34,111 nt of DNA from Burkholderiales bacterium. GTDB lineage: Bacteria > Pseudomonadota > Gammaproteobacteria > Burkholderiales > Casimicrobiaceae. The stretch is from NCBI GenBank assembly GCA_020851255.1, contig JADZDA010000162.1, forward strand, positions 1-34,111, read 5' to 3'. A program made the position numbers and the translations under genes. This document shows positions 1-10,152 of the stretch, one piece after another. The notes beneath the pieces are model-generated. The model saw only the letters and a program-made list of their open reading frames with translations. It did not search any database and had not been told where the DNA came from. Position 1 is the first letter of the stretch, and every line of letters starts with the position of its first letter.

Positions 1-329
1 ACGGTGATGACGACGACGGGGACGTCGACGCAGTGGGGGAGGGCGCGCAGTTGCTTGACCAGTTCGATGCCGTCGAACTCGGGGAGCTTGTAGTCGGTGA
101 GGACGATGTCGACGCGGTTGTTGCGGGCGAACTCGAGCGCGCGCGAGGGCGTGTCGAACAGCTCCAGGTTGAGCTTGCCGTCGATCTGCCGGACGATCTC
201 CGCGAGCAGCAGGCGGCTCGAGAACAGGTCGTCGACGATCAGGACGGTGTTGCGCTGCGCGCGGGCGAACGCGATCTCGGACACGGTACCCGGACCGGAG
301 GTCGTGCGGAGCTGGGCGGGCGGCGTCAT
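1..329 (-). CDS. Response regulator, receiver domain (partial, C-terminus beyond window)
   Basis: The first 109 residues of a leftward gene are present; the rest lies beyond base 1. After a polar N-terminus of about 27 residues comes a CheY-like receiver domain. The hydrophobic strand VLIVDD (29-34) supplies the acidic-pocket aspartates D33 and D34. LTDYKLPEFDG (77-87) supplies the phospho-acceptor D79, and VVVIT (105-109) carries the conserved switch threonine T109. The receiver sequence resembles those of RpfG-type proteins, in which the receiver precedes an HD-GYP cyclic-di-GMP phosphodiesterase. The output domain is outside the window, so that identity is inference. The ATG at 327-329 is the first start before the domain. 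No clear promoter is visible in the 150 bases upstream. Confidence 0.85.
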   Translation of the reverse strand, partial: MTPPAQLRTTSGPGTVSEIAFARAQRNTVLIVDDLFSSRLLLAEIVRQIDGKLNLELFDTPSRALEFARNNRVDIVLTDYKLPEFDGIELVKQLRALPHCVDVPVVVIT

Positions 330-479
330 GGCGAAGCCCTCGGGCGTACGCAGGGGGAACTGGAACCCAAGCAAAAGTCGCGCCGACGACGATCGCGGCG
401 GATTTCCGGGTTCCGGGATCCGCTCGAGGCATCCGAACCGGCGGCCTGGCGGCTCGCGGGTCGGTCGACGGATCCGGTG

Positions 480-556
480 TGGTCGGGGCGAGAAGATTCG
501 AACTTCCGACCCCCTGCACCCCATGCAGGTGCGCTACCAGGCTGCGCTACGCCCCG
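480..556 (-). tRNA. tRNA-Pro (anticodon GGG)
   Basis: A 77-base cloverleaf reads leftward. The acceptor arms are CGGGGCG (556-550) and CGCCCCG (490-484), with discriminator A and an encoded CCA at 482-480. The anticodon stem CCTGC/GCAGG closes a seven-base loop with anticodon GGG, which reads CCC and CCU proline codons. The T arm contains the usual GTTCGAATC. It lies just downstream of the merR-like gene on the same strand, but has its own -10 box at 570-575. Confidence 0.96.
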
Positions 557-569
557 ACCGAAACTCTGC

Positions 570-575
570 ATTATA
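570..575 (-). promoter_or_regulatory. -10 element of tRNA-Pro
   Basis: A perfect TATAAT reads leftward and ends 13 bases before the tRNA 5' end. This spacing is typical for a tRNA precursor with a short leader. No convincing -35 hexamer is visible 16-18 bases upstream. Confidence 0.65.
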
Positions 576-606
576 GCTGTCCGACGCGACCCAGGGTGGA
601 CCGGGT

Positions 607-1035
607 TCATGACCGGGACGGGTCGAGGAGCTGGCGGATTTCCGCCAGCTCCTGCCGCAAGGCGGCAGGTCCGCCGGCTCCCGCGGAACCGGCGCCCGGC
701 GGGCGCGCCGGCACGCTGGTGGTCGACGGGGTCGGCCGGGCGGCGGCCGCGCGCGCCTCGTCGGTATCGTGCTCCAGCCGGTGGCGCGCGCCGTTGATCG
801 TGAACCCCTGCTCGTAGAGCAGGTCGCGTATGCGCCGGATGAGCAGCACCTCGTGGTGCTGGTAGTAGCGGCGGTTGCCGCGCCGCTTGACCGGTTTGAG
901 CTGCGTGAATTCCTGCTCCCAATAACGGAGCACGTGCGGCTTCACCGCACACAGGTCGGAAACCTCGCCGATCGTGAAATACCGCTTCGCGGGGATCGGC
1001 GGCAGGTCGGTTCTAGGCCGGCTGGGCTCCGCCAT
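607..1035 (-). CDS. MerR-family transcriptional regulator
   Basis: A 142-residue DNA-binding protein. Residues about 18-88 form a MerR-type winged helix-turn-helix: [10 protein letters not shown], then [10 protein letters not shown], then the wing RRGNRRYY and a helix [15 protein letters not shown]. The rest is a low-complexity Ala/Pro/Thr segment and a short C-terminal helix, with no metal- or drug-binding domain visible. The start at 1035 overlaps the end of ihfA by 23 bases, so translation is probably coupled. A MerR-like gene directly behind ihfA and before tRNA-Pro is a recurring arrangement in betaproteobacteria. Its target is unknown. The 3' end of the gene contains a long perfect inverted repeat (626-653). 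Confidence 0.88.
   Translation of the reverse strand: MAEPSRPRTDLPPIPAKRYFTIGEVSDLCAVKPHVLRYWEQEFTQLKPVKRRGNRRYYQHHEVLLIRRIRDLLYEQGFTINGARHRLEHDTDEARAAAARPTPSTTSVPARPPGAGSAGAGGPAALRQELAEIRQLLDPSRS
626..653. repeat. 13-bp perfect inverted repeat at 3' end of merR-like gene
   Basis: The arms AGGAGCTGGCGGA (626-638) and TCCGCCAGCTCCT (641-653) are perfectly complementary around a two-base centre. The repeat lies inside the coding sequence, 17 bases before the stop codon at 607-609. It has no T-run, so it is not a canonical intrinsic terminator. It could be an mRNA 3'-end stabiliser or a protein-binding palindrome. Confidence 0.8.
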
Positions 1036-1321
1036 GGTTCGCGGCGTCCACCATCGCCTTGAGTTTCTGGCTGGCGTGGAAGGTCACGACACGGCGGGCC
1101 GTGATCGGAATCTCCTCGCCGGTCTTGGGATTGCGTCCCGGACGCTGCGGCTTCTCGCGCAGCTGGAAGTTGCCGAAGCCCGAGAGCTTGACGCTCTCGC
1201 CGGCCTCGAGTGCGATCCGCACCTCCTCGAAAAAGCGCTCGACCATGTCCTTGGCCTCGCGCTTGTTCAGCCCGAGTTGCTCGAAGAGGAGATCGGCCAG
1301 CTCGGCCTTGGTCAACGTCAT
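1013..1321 (-). CDS. ihfA: Integration host factor subunit alpha
   Basis: A 102-residue HU/IHF-family DNA-bending protein, the alpha subunit of the IHF heterodimer; the beta subunit is not in this window. It starts [13 protein letters not shown], typical of IhfA. The GFGNF turn is at 48-52, and the DNA-intercalating arm [11 protein letters not shown] is at about 61-71 with the conserved proline P65. Length matches the family (about 100). The ATG at 1319-1321 overlaps the pheT stop (ATGA, 1318-1321), so it is translated from the pheS-pheT message, the same coupling seen in enterobacteria. The 3' end overlaps the MerR-like gene. Confidence 0.97.
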   Translation of the reverse strand: MTLTKAELADLLFEQLGLNKREAKDMVERFFEEVRIALEAGESVKLSGFGNFQLREKPQRPGRNPKTGEEIPITARRVVTFHASQKLKAMVDAANHGGAQPA

Positions 1322-3699
1322 CGCGGAGGTTCCTGGCTGCGAAGGGTCGCTCGAAACTCCCGTTGCGCGACACCCGCGAGCGCGGCCATCGCCCCGTCGA
1401 TCTCGGTGGCGGTCAAAGTACGTGCAGTATCCTGCATAAGCACCCGAATCGCAACGCTTGTCCGTCCGGGGCCGACCGAACCGCCGCGGAACACGTCGAA
1501 CGGCCGGATGGTCACGACGAACGGCGGCCTGGCGGCGTCCAGCGCATCGAGGAGCATCTGGACCGGCACCTGATCCGGGAGCTCGAGCGCGAGATCGCGG
1601 CGAACCGTCGGCTGGCGCGACACCGGCCGGCCGGCGGGCACCGCGCGCTCGACCAGGGCGTCCAGGTCGATTTCGAACACGACGGGCGCCGTCGCGAGGC
1701 CGAATGTCCGGACCAGCCGCGGATGCAGCTCGCCCAGCCAGCCGCAATCGCGGCCGCCGACACTCATCGACGCGGAGCGTCCCGGATGCAGCGCCGGATG
1801 GGCCGCCGCCGCGGTGCGCAACCGGTTCGGATGGAGGATCGCCTCGAGGTCGCCCTTGACGTCGTAGAGGTCGACCGCGCGGCGCGGCCCGCCCCAGTGC
1901 TCCGGCCAGGCGTCGCCCCAGGCGAGCCCGCCGACGCGGATCGGTTGCGCGACGCCGTCCGGTCCGCGCCGGAACACCCGGCCGACCTCGAAGAGCCGCA
2001 CCCGCGTCTCGCGCCGGGCGGCGTTGGTCCTGAGGGTCTCGATCAGGCCGGGGACGAGCGTCGTGCGCATCACGTCGCGCTGTGCCGCGATCGGGTTGAG
2101 CACGCGCACCGGCGCGGGATCCGCCGCGTCGCCCGAAAGGGCCCGCTCCACGTCGGAGGACACGAACCCGAACGTGACGATCTCCTGCCAGTCGCGGGCC
2201 GCGAACGCGCGCCTCGCGGCGAACGCCGAGCGCCGCCCTTCGGGCCGCGGGAGCATCGTCTGGACGTGCGCCGCCGGCGTCGAGGGAATCCGCTCGTAGC
2301 CGCGTACGCGCGCGACTTCCTCGACGAAATCCTCCTCGATCGCGAGATCGAAGCGCCACGACGGCGGCGTCACCGTGAAGTCGTCGCCGTCGCGACGCGG
2401 TTCGAGCCCCAGCCGCGCGAAGATCCGCCCGGACTCGTCGGCGGGCACGCCGACCCCGAGCAGCCGTGCGATCCGGGAGCTGCGCACCCGGACCGGCCTG
2501 CGCTCGGGAAGCCGCGCCTTCACGTCGGTCCGCGGGCCGGCGCGACCGCCGCAGATCGCGAGCACCAGCGCGCTCGCGCGCTCGATCGCCGCCGGACCGA
2601 GTTCGGGATCGACGCCGCGCTCGAACCGGTATCCCGCGTCGCTGGAGAAACCCAGCCGGCGCATCCGCCCCTGGATCACCGCCGGATTCCAGCAGGCGGC
2701 CTCGAGGTAGACATCGGTCGTGTCCGCCGCGATGCCGGAGTGTTCGCCGCCCATGATGCCGGCGAGGCCCAGCGGCTTGTTCCGGTCGCAGACGAGGAGC
2801 AGGTCGCCCTCGAGATCGAGGACGTCGCCGTTGAGGAGCGTCAGTTTCTCGCCTTCGCGTGCGAAGCGGACCACGATCGCGCCGTCGAGGTGGCGGGCGT
2901 CGTAGGCGTGCATCGGCTGGCCGAGTTCGAGCATCACGTAGTTGGTGATGTCGACGAGCGCGCTGATCGAGCGGATGCCCGAGCGCTCGAGGCGCGTCTT
3001 CATCCAGCCGGGCGTCGGCCGCGACGGATCGATGCCCTCGATCAGACGGCCGCCGAACCGCGGGCAGGCTTCGGGCTCGTCGATCCGCACCTCGCGCACG
3101 CGCGCCGACGCTACCGCGACCGGCGAACAGTCCGGCGCGGTCCATGGCCGGTCGGTCACGGCGGCGAGGTCGCGCGCCACGCCGGTCATCGACAGGCAGT
3201 CGGCGCGATTGGGCGTGAGCTTGAGCGTGAGGATCGCGTCGTCCAGCGCGAGCGCGTCGCGGAGATCCCGGCCGGGAGCGAGAGACGCATCGAGCGCCAG
3301 CAGCCCCGACGCGTCGTCGGAGAGCCCGAGTTCCTTCGCCGAGCACAGCATGCCTCGCGATTCGACGCCGCGAACCGCCGCGCGCCGGATCGTGACGCCG
3401 CCGGGTAGGGTCGCGCCCTCGCGCGCGCAGGGCACCGTCATGCCCGCGGCGGCGTTCGGAGCGCCGCAGACGATCGCGAGCGGCTCGTCGCCCGCATCGA
3501 CCGTGCACAGCCGGAGGCGGTCGGCGTTCGGATGCGGGACGACGGAGAGGATCCGGGCGACGACCACGCCGGAGAACGGCGGCGCCGCGGGTTCCACCGA
3601 CTCGACCTCGAGTCCGGACATCGTCAGCCGCTCGGCCAGTTCGGCCGTGTCCCGTCCCGGGTCGACGAAGGTCCTCAGCCAGTGTTCGGACACGCGCAT
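1318..3699 (-). CDS. pheT: Phenylalanyl-tRNA synthetase beta subunit
   Basis: A 793-residue subunit of the cytoplasmic (alpha-beta)2 enzyme that charges tRNA-Phe. Domains in order are an N-terminal segment, an EMAP-like tRNA-binding fold (about 40-150, with [13 protein letters not shown]), the B3/B4 editing region (about 200-400, [12 protein letters not shown] nearby), B5 (about 400-475), the catalytic-like core, and a C-terminal ferredoxin-fold anticodon-binding domain (about 700-793, ending near [15 protein letters not shown]-type sequence). Length is normal for the long bacterial form. The gene follows pheS after 19 bases and overlaps ihfA by four. No frameshift or missing domain was seen. 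Confidence 0.97.
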   Translation of the reverse strand: MRVSEHWLRTFVDPGRDTAELAERLTMSGLEVESVEPAAPPFSGVVVARILSVVPHPNADRLRLCTVDAGDEPLAIVCGAPNAAAGMTVPCAREGATLPGGVTIRRAAVRGVESRGMLCSAKELGLSDDASGLLALDASLAPGRDLRDALALDDAILTLKLTPNRADCLSMTGVARDLAAVTDRPWTAPDCSPVAVASARVREVRIDEPEACPRFGGRLIEGIDPSRPTPGWMKTRLERSGIRSISALVDITNYVMLELGQPMHAYDARHLDGAIVVRFAREGEKLTLLNGDVLDLEGDLLLVCDRNKPLGLAGIMGGEHSGIAADTTDVYLEAACWNPAVIQGRMRRLGFSSDAGYRFERGVDPELGPAAIERASALVLAICGGRAGPRTDVKARLPERRPVRVRSSRIARLLGVGVPADESGRIFARLGLEPRRDGDDFTVTPPSWRFDLAIEEDFVEEVARVRGYERIPSTPAAHVQTMLPRPEGRRSAFAARRAFAARDWQEIVTFGFVSSDVERALSGDAADPAPVRVLNPIAAQRDVMRTTLVPGLIETLRTNAARRETRVRLFEVGRVFRRGPDGVAQPIRVGGLAWGDAWPEHWGGPRRAVDLYDVKGDLEAILHPNRLRTAAAAHPALHPGRSASMSVGGRDCGWLGELHPRLVRTFGLATAPVVFEIDLDALVERAVPAGRPVSRQPTVRRDLALELPDQVPVQMLLDALDAARPPFVVTIRPFDVFRGGSVGPGRTSVAIRVLMQDTARTLTATEIDGAMAALAGVAQREFRATLRSQEPPR

Positions 3700-3718
3700 G
3701 ATCGTGGCATCCTGGTCG

Positions 3719-6011
<2,293 letters not shown>

Positions 6012-6073
6012 GTCTCCGTCCGGTCAACGAAAAGACCGTGCAACCGCCACGTTCGGCGGCGCGTCCTGCGACG

Positions 6074-7987
6074 CTACCGCCGTTCGGCCACCTCGTTCGC
6101 GAGGCGAGCGACGAACGACTCGAGGGGCATCGCCCCCAAGTCCTCGCCGCCGCGGGTCCGCACGGCCACCTGTCCCGCCTCCTGCTCCTTGGCACCGACG
6201 ATCAGCTGGTACGGGAGCTTCTGGAGGCTATGTTCCCGTATTTTATAGTTAATTTTCTCGTTCCGCAAATCGGCCCGGACCCGGAACCCGGCCGCCCGGA
6301 GCCTCGCCTCGACCTGGGAGGCGTAGGGCGCCTGGCGGTCGGTGATCGTCATGACCACGGCCTGGATCGGGGCGAGCCAGGCCGGGAACGCTCCCGCATG
6401 GTGCTCGATCAGGATGCCGATGAACCGCTCGAGCGACCCGACGATCGCCCGATGCAGCATGACGGGCACCTTGCGCGTGTTGTCCTCGGCGACGTATTCG
6501 GCCGACAGGCGACCGGGCATCTGGAAGTCCACCTGCATCGTCCCGACCTGCCAGGCGCGGCCGATCGAGTCCTTCAGGTGGTATTCGATCTTGGGCCCGT
6601 AGAACGCGCCTTCGCCGGGGAGCTCGGTCCAGGCGGCCCCGCAGGCGGCGAGCGCGCCGCGCAGCGCCTGCTCGGCCTTGTCCCATTGCTCGTCGCTGCC
6701 GATGCGCTTCTCGGGGCGCAGCGCGATCTTGACGTCGATGTCGGTGAAGCCGAAGTCGCGGTAGACGTCGAAGGCGAGCCTGTGGAACGCCGTGCACTCC
6801 GGCTCGATGTGGTGCTCGGCGCAGAAGATGTGACCATCGTCCTGCGTGAAGGCGCGGACCCGCATGATCCCGTGCAGCGCGCCCGAGGGTTCGTTGCGGT
6901 GACAGGCGCCGAACTCGCCGTAGCGCAGCGGCAGGTCGCGGTAGCTCCGGAGGTCGGAGTTGAAGATCAGGATGTGCCCCGGGCAGTTCATCGGCTTGAT
7001 CGCGAAGTCGCGCTTCTCCGACTCCGTCGTGAACATGTTGTCCTTGTAGTTCTGCCAATGGCCGGACCGCTCCCACAGCGACCGGTCCATGATCTGGGGG
7101 CCGCGGACCTCCTGGTAGCCGTTGTCCTGGTAGACGCGGCGCATCGCCTGTTCGACCGACTGCCAGATCGACCAGCCCTTCGGATGCCAGAAGACCATGC
7201 CCGGCGCCTCGTCCTGCTGGTGGAAGAGGTCGAGCGCGCGCCCGAGCTTGCGGTGGTCGCGCTTCTCGGCCTCCTCGATGCGCCGCAGGTAGGCGTCCAG
7301 GTCCTCTTTCTTCGCCCAGGCGGTGCCGTAGACGCGCTGGAGCATCTCGTTGCGCGAATCCCCGCGCCAGTAGGCGCCGGCGAGCTTGGTCAGCTTGAAC
7401 GCCTTCAGGCGTCCGGTCGACGGCACGTGCGGTCCGCGGCACAGGTCGACGAAGTCGCCTTCACGGTAGAGCGAGATCGGCTCGTCGGACGGGATCGAGG
7501 CGATGATCTCGGCCTTGTAGCGCTCGCCGATCGACTCGAAGTACGTCACCGCCTCGCTGCGCGGCATCGTCGATCGGACGACCGGTTCGTCCTTCCGCGC
7601 GAGCTCGCCCATCCTGAGCTCGATCGCCGCGAGGTCGTCCGGCGTGAACGCCCGCTTGTAGGCGAAATCGTAGTAGAAGCCGTCCTCGATGACCGGCCCG
7701 ATCGTCACCTGCGCGTCGGGATAGAGCGACTTCACCGCCCAGGCGAGCAGGTGCGCGGTCGAATGGCGCAGTATCTCGACCCCTTCGGCGTCACGGTCGG
7801 TGACGATCGCGAGCTTCGCGTCGCGATCGACGACATGCGAGGTGTCGACGAGCTTCCCGTCGACCTTGCCGGCGAGCGCCGCCTTGGCGAGACCCGGACC
7901 GATCGACGCGGCGATCTGTGCGACCGATTGCGGTTGGTCGTACCGACGGACCGATCCGTCGGGCAGTTCGATGGCGATGGCGGACAT
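6074..7987 (-). CDS. thrS: Threonyl-tRNA synthetase
   Basis: A 637-residue class II synthetase. In order it has a TGS domain (about 1-61), an alanyl-type editing domain with [10 protein letters not shown] (HxxxH), the catalytic core with [10 protein letters not shown] upstream and the zinc-site segment [10 protein letters not shown], then an anticodon-binding domain (about 535-637) with [12 protein letters not shown]. Length is normal. The frame is open upstream to a TTG at 8092, but ATG 7985-7987 has GGAG at 7994-7997 with six-base spacing and gives the standard N-terminus. The 3' part carries an unusual AT-rich codon patch (about 6239-6256) that resembles a promoter for infC. The gene lies behind a terminator-bearing leader. 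Confidence 0.97.
   Translation of the reverse strand: MSAIAIELPDGSVRRYDQPQSVAQIAASIGPGLAKAALAGKVDGKLVDTSHVVDRDAKLAIVTDRDAEGVEILRHSTAHLLAWAVKSLYPDAQVTIGPVIEDGFYYDFAYKRAFTPDDLAAIELRMGELARKDEPVVRSTMPRSEAVTYFESIGERYKAEIIASIPSDEPISLYREGDFVDLCRGPHVPSTGRLKAFKLTKLAGAYWRGDSRNEMLQRVYGTAWAKKEDLDAYLRRIEEAEKRDHRKLGRALDLFHQQDEAPGMVFWHPKGWSIWQSVEQAMRRVYQDNGYQEVRGPQIMDRSLWERSGHWQNYKDNMFTTESEKRDFAIKPMNCPGHILIFNSDLRSYRDLPLRYGEFGACHRNEPSGALHGIMRVRAFTQDDGHIFCAEHHIEPECTAFHRLAFDVYRDFGFTDIDVKIALRPEKRIGSDEQWDKAEQALRGALAACGAAWTELPGEGAFYGPKIEYHLKDSIGRAWQVGTMQVDFQMPGRLSAEYVAEDNTRKVPVMLHRAIVGSLERFIGILIEHHAGAFPAWLAPIQAVVMTITDRQAPYASQVEARLRAAGFRVRADLRNEKINYKIREHSLQKLPYQLIVGAKEQEAGQVAVRTRGGEDLGAMPLESFVARLANEVAERR
6240..6268 (-). 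promoter_or_regulatory. Putative internal promoter in thrS driving infC-rpmI-rplT
   Basis: Leftward TTGCGG (6268-6263) and TAAAAT (6245-6240) are separated by 17 bases with an AT-rich spacer. The codons here (AAA ATT AAC TAT AAA ATA, preceded by TTG) are unlike the GC-ending codons of the rest of thrS. The predicted start near 6233 would give infC a leader of about 220 bases. Escherichia coli infC is also served by promoters inside thrS. Function here is inferred. Confidence 0.55.
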
Positions 7988-8004
7988 GCACGACTCCGGA
8001 GGCG

Positions 8005-8032
8005 AAAAAAAACGCGGGCGAGCCGCGTTCTC
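8005..8032 (-). terminator. Intrinsic terminator / attenuator in thrS leader
   Basis: Leftward AACGCGG (8029-8023), loop CTCGC, CCGCGTT (8017-8011), then T-run to 8005. A-U and G-U pairs can lengthen the stem. It ends seven bases before the thrS Shine-Dalgarno sequence, so it must be read through for thrS expression. A GC-rich hairpin (8039-8058, 7-bp stem GGCCGGC/GCCGGCC) lies directly upstream, as in attenuators with a pause or protector hairpin. Confidence 0.8.
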
Positions 8033-8079
8033 TTCGGGGGCCGGCGCCAGGGCCGGCCGGCGAGCGGGCTCGTCGGGGG

Positions 8080-8112
8080 TTACCTCGGGCAACGACGCGT
8101 TCGCGGTGTCAT
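8080..8112 (-). CDS. Putative thrS leader peptide (10 residues)
   Basis: ATG at 8110-8112 opens a ten-codon frame encoding [10 protein letters not shown] and ends at TAA 8080-8082. It is preceded by AAAGGGA (8125-8119) with six-base spacing, a stronger ribosome-binding site than most genes here have. It contains two threonine and four arginine codons. It lies between the predicted thrS transcription start and two hairpins, the second of which is a terminator, which is the usual geometry of ribosome-mediated attenuation. Its codons 4-6 contain GAACGCG, which repeats the 5' arm of the terminator and could compete for the 3' arm. No homologue is known to me, and whether it is translated is unproven. 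Confidence 0.5.
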   Translation of the reverse strand: MTPRTRRCPR

Positions 8113-8171
8113 AACCGATCCCTTTCGTTCCGGCCGCCCGGGGGTGGGGACCGTCTCGCCTTTCGCGGTGC

Positions 8172-8203
8172 CGTCCCCCGGCGGGGGACGATCGTGCATT
8201 CTA
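8172..8203 (-). promoter_or_regulatory. Putative thrS promoter (-10) and 5'-terminal hairpin
   Basis: Leftward TAGAAT (8203-8198) is a good -10 match; no good -35 is seen. The predicted start (about 8191) is followed at once by a perfect 8-bp hairpin, CGTCCCCC / GGGGGACG around GCC (8190-8172). This would place a stable stem at the mRNA 5' end. The -10 box overlaps the last codons of the upstream dehydrogenase gene. Confidence 0.5.
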
Positions 8204-9067
8204 CCCCGGATCAGGGCTGCCCAGCACCTGGACGCCGGCGCCGTCCCCGTGCTCGCGTCGGGCGGCGTCGACCGCGCCCAGCGCCAGGTCGACGAAAGCG
8301 GTGGGCGACCCGCACCGTGCCGCCTCGTCGCGCGCGAGAGCGAGGTCCTTGCGCAGCAGTCCGAGCGTGAATGTGGTCGGGCCACCCGCCTCCATCATCC
8401 GCGCGACGTAGCTGTCGAAAAGGAACCCCGAGGCGGTGCCCGTGCCCAGCGCGTCCTTGACCGACGCGCTGGCGAAACCGTACGCGCGGGCGAGCGCCGC
8501 TCCGCCGGCCAGGCCGAGCAGCGTGCCGGCGACGATCGTCTGATTGACGAGCTTCATCCGGTATCCGGCGCCCGCGCTGCCGCAGCTGACGATGCGGGAG
8601 CAGAACGCCTCGAGCACCGGCCGCCCGCGCTCGATCGCCGCCGGGTCGCCGCCGACGAACGCCGTGAGCGTGCCGCGCTCGGCGCCGCCCACGCCGCCGG
8701 TCACCGGCGCGTCGATCGCCAGGCAGCCGCACCGGTGCGCGAGCGCGGCCGTCTCGCCGGCGCAGTCGGGTGCCGAGGTGGTCATGTCGACCACGAGGGT
8801 TCCCGCCCGGGCCGCCGGGATCAGCCGGCGGTGCAGCGCGCGCACGTCGTCCGGCCCGCCGACGATCGTCGCGATGACGTCCGCGCGCGCAGCGAGCGCT
8901 TCGGGGGACGGGGCGACGACCGCGCCGTCGGCGGCCAGCGCGTACGCCGCGTCGGCGCGCCTCGCCCACGCGACCAGCGGAAACCCGGCGGCGAGCACGC
9001 GCCGGGCCATCGGCGACCCGATCGCGCCCAGGCCGATCCAGCCGACGGTCGGGCGCGCCGCGGTCAC
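8201..9067 (-). CDS. NAD(P)-dependent oxidoreductase, 3-hydroxyisobutyrate dehydrogenase family
   Basis: A 288-residue beta-hydroxyacid dehydrogenase. The N-terminal Rossmann fold has GLGAIG (12-17, GxGxxG). The substrate loop APVTGG is at 120-125. The catalytic signature GYRMKLVNQ gives lysine K172 and asparagine N175. An all-alpha C-terminal domain follows. The family oxidises or reduces small hydroxy acids such as 3-hydroxyisobutyrate, tartronate semialdehyde or related compounds; the substrate cannot be told from sequence. The start is GTG (9065-9067), 25 bases behind the binding-protein gene, so the two are probably co-transcribed. The closely spaced Bug receptor suggests an organic-acid substrate, which is inference. 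Confidence 0.88.
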   Translation of the reverse strand: MTAARPTVGWIGLGAIGSPMARRVLAAGFPLVAWARRADAAYALAADGAVVAPSPEALAARADVIATIVGGPDDVRALHRRLIPAARAGTLVVDMTTSAPDCAGETAALAHRCGCLAIDAPVTGGVGGAERGTLTAFVGGDPAAIERGRPVLEAFCSRIVSCGSAGAGYRMKLVNQTIVAGTLLGLAGGAALARAYGFASASVKDALGTGTASGFLFDSYVARMMEAGGPTTFTLGLLRKDLALARDEAARCGSPTAFVDLALGAVDAARREHGDGAGVQVLGSPDPG

Positions 9068-9092
9068 GTCGGACGAACCCGTCGCGAAGCCG

Positions 9093-10082
9093 CTACTGGA
9101 TCTGGATGTTGGCGGCGCGCACGACGCCCGCCCATTTCACGGCCTCCGCGGCGAGGTGGTCGGCGAGGTCCTTCGGCGAGCCGCCGAGGGTCGTCGCGCC
9201 CATGTCGGACAGGCGCTTGCGTACCGCCGGGTCCTTGAGGAGTTCGTTCAACTCGGCGTTGACGCGGGCGACGATCGCGGCGGACGTACCCTTCGGCGCC
9301 AGCAGCGCGAACCAGGTCGACGACTGCAGCTTCGGCGCGCCCAGTTCGACGGTCGTCGGCACGTCGGGAAGCGCGGGCGAGCGAGCCGGCGCCATCACCG
9401 CGATCGCGCGGACCTTGCCTCCCTTCACCTGTCCGACGATCCCCGGTATGAGCTGGAACATGAGCTGGATGTCGCCGGCCATCAGGTTCGTCGTCGCCGT
9501 CCCCGGCGCGTTGTACGGGACGTGCACCATCTTCGCGCCGGTCTCGCGCATGAAGAGCTCGCCGGCCAGGTGCATCGAACTGCCGTTGCCGGTCGACCCG
9601 TAGTTGAGCTTGCCCGGGTTCGCGATCGCGTAGCGCGTGAACTCCGCGAGGTCCTTCGCCGGCAGGTCGTTGTTGACGACGAGGATGTTCGGCACGTCGG
9701 CGACCAGTCCGATCGGCACGAAGTCCTTCTGCGAGTCGTAGCTCAGGTTCTTGTACAGGCTCGGATTCACCGCCAGCGTGCCGGCCCACGAGAACAACAG
9801 GCGGTAGCCGTCCGCCGGCTGTGTCGACGCGTAGGCGGCGCCGATGTTGCCGTTCGCACCCGGCTTGTTGTCGATGACGACCGGGGTTTTCAGCCGTTTC
9901 CCGAGTTCCTCGGCGACGACGCGCGCGATCGAGTCGCCGGTGCCTCCGCCTCCGGGTGCCGGCACGATGATCTGCACCGTCTTGCCGGCCGGCCAGTCTT
10001 CGGCGGTCGAGATCGACGGGACGGTGGCGACGGCGAATGCGAGCGCGGCGGCGGCCGCGAGTGTCGGATGGCGGTGGCGCAT
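9093..10082 (-). CDS. Bug-family (TctC-like) periplasmic substrate-binding protein
   Basis: A 329-residue secreted receptor of the tripartite tricarboxylate transporter type. The signal peptide (MRHRHP, then a hydrophobic Ala-rich stretch) is probably cut after STA, about residue 27. The mature part shows family blocks: VQIIVPAPGGGGTGDSIAR, VVIDNKPGANGNIGA, LNYGSTGNGSSMHLAGE and VPYNAPGTATTNLMAGD. No TctA or TctB membrane gene lies nearby, which is usual for the many orphan Bug proteins of betaproteobacteria. The ATG at 10080-10082 is preferred because GAGG lies upstream and the signal peptide then has normal length; another ATG lies ten codons upstream. The ligand is unknown, probably a carboxylate. 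Confidence 0.93.
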   Translation of the reverse strand: MRHRHPTLAAAAALAFAVATVPSISTAEDWPAGKTVQIIVPAPGGGGTGDSIARVVAEELGKRLKTPVVIDNKPGANGNIGAAYASTQPADGYRLLFSWAGTLAVNPSLYKNLSYDSQKDFVPIGLVADVPNILVVNNDLPAKDLAEFTRYAIANPGKLNYGSTGNGSSMHLAGELFMRETGAKMVHVPYNAPGTATTNLMAGDIQLMFQLIPGIVGQVKGGKVRAIAVMAPARSPALPDVPTTVELGAPKLQSSTWFALLAPKGTSAAIVARVNAELNELLKDPAVRKRLSDMGATTLGGSPKDLADHLAAEAVKWAGVVRAANIQIQ

Positions 10083-10152
10083 GGGAACCTCGGCGTACGG
10101 GCGGTGGGTCATGGGTTTCGGTCGATGATCCGGTCGGCGGTCGCGATACCGG

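Noticed and set aside
1013-3508. Very long Arg-rich open frame antisense-like to or overlapping pheT in another frame
   Set aside because: It is a high-GC shadow of pheT. Only its last 102 codons (ihfA) have real family sequence.
7988-8092. N-terminal extension of thrS from TTG 8092
   Set aside because: It would run through the terminator hairpin and has no ribosome-binding site. ATG 7987 has GGAG at correct spacing and gives the standard N-terminus.
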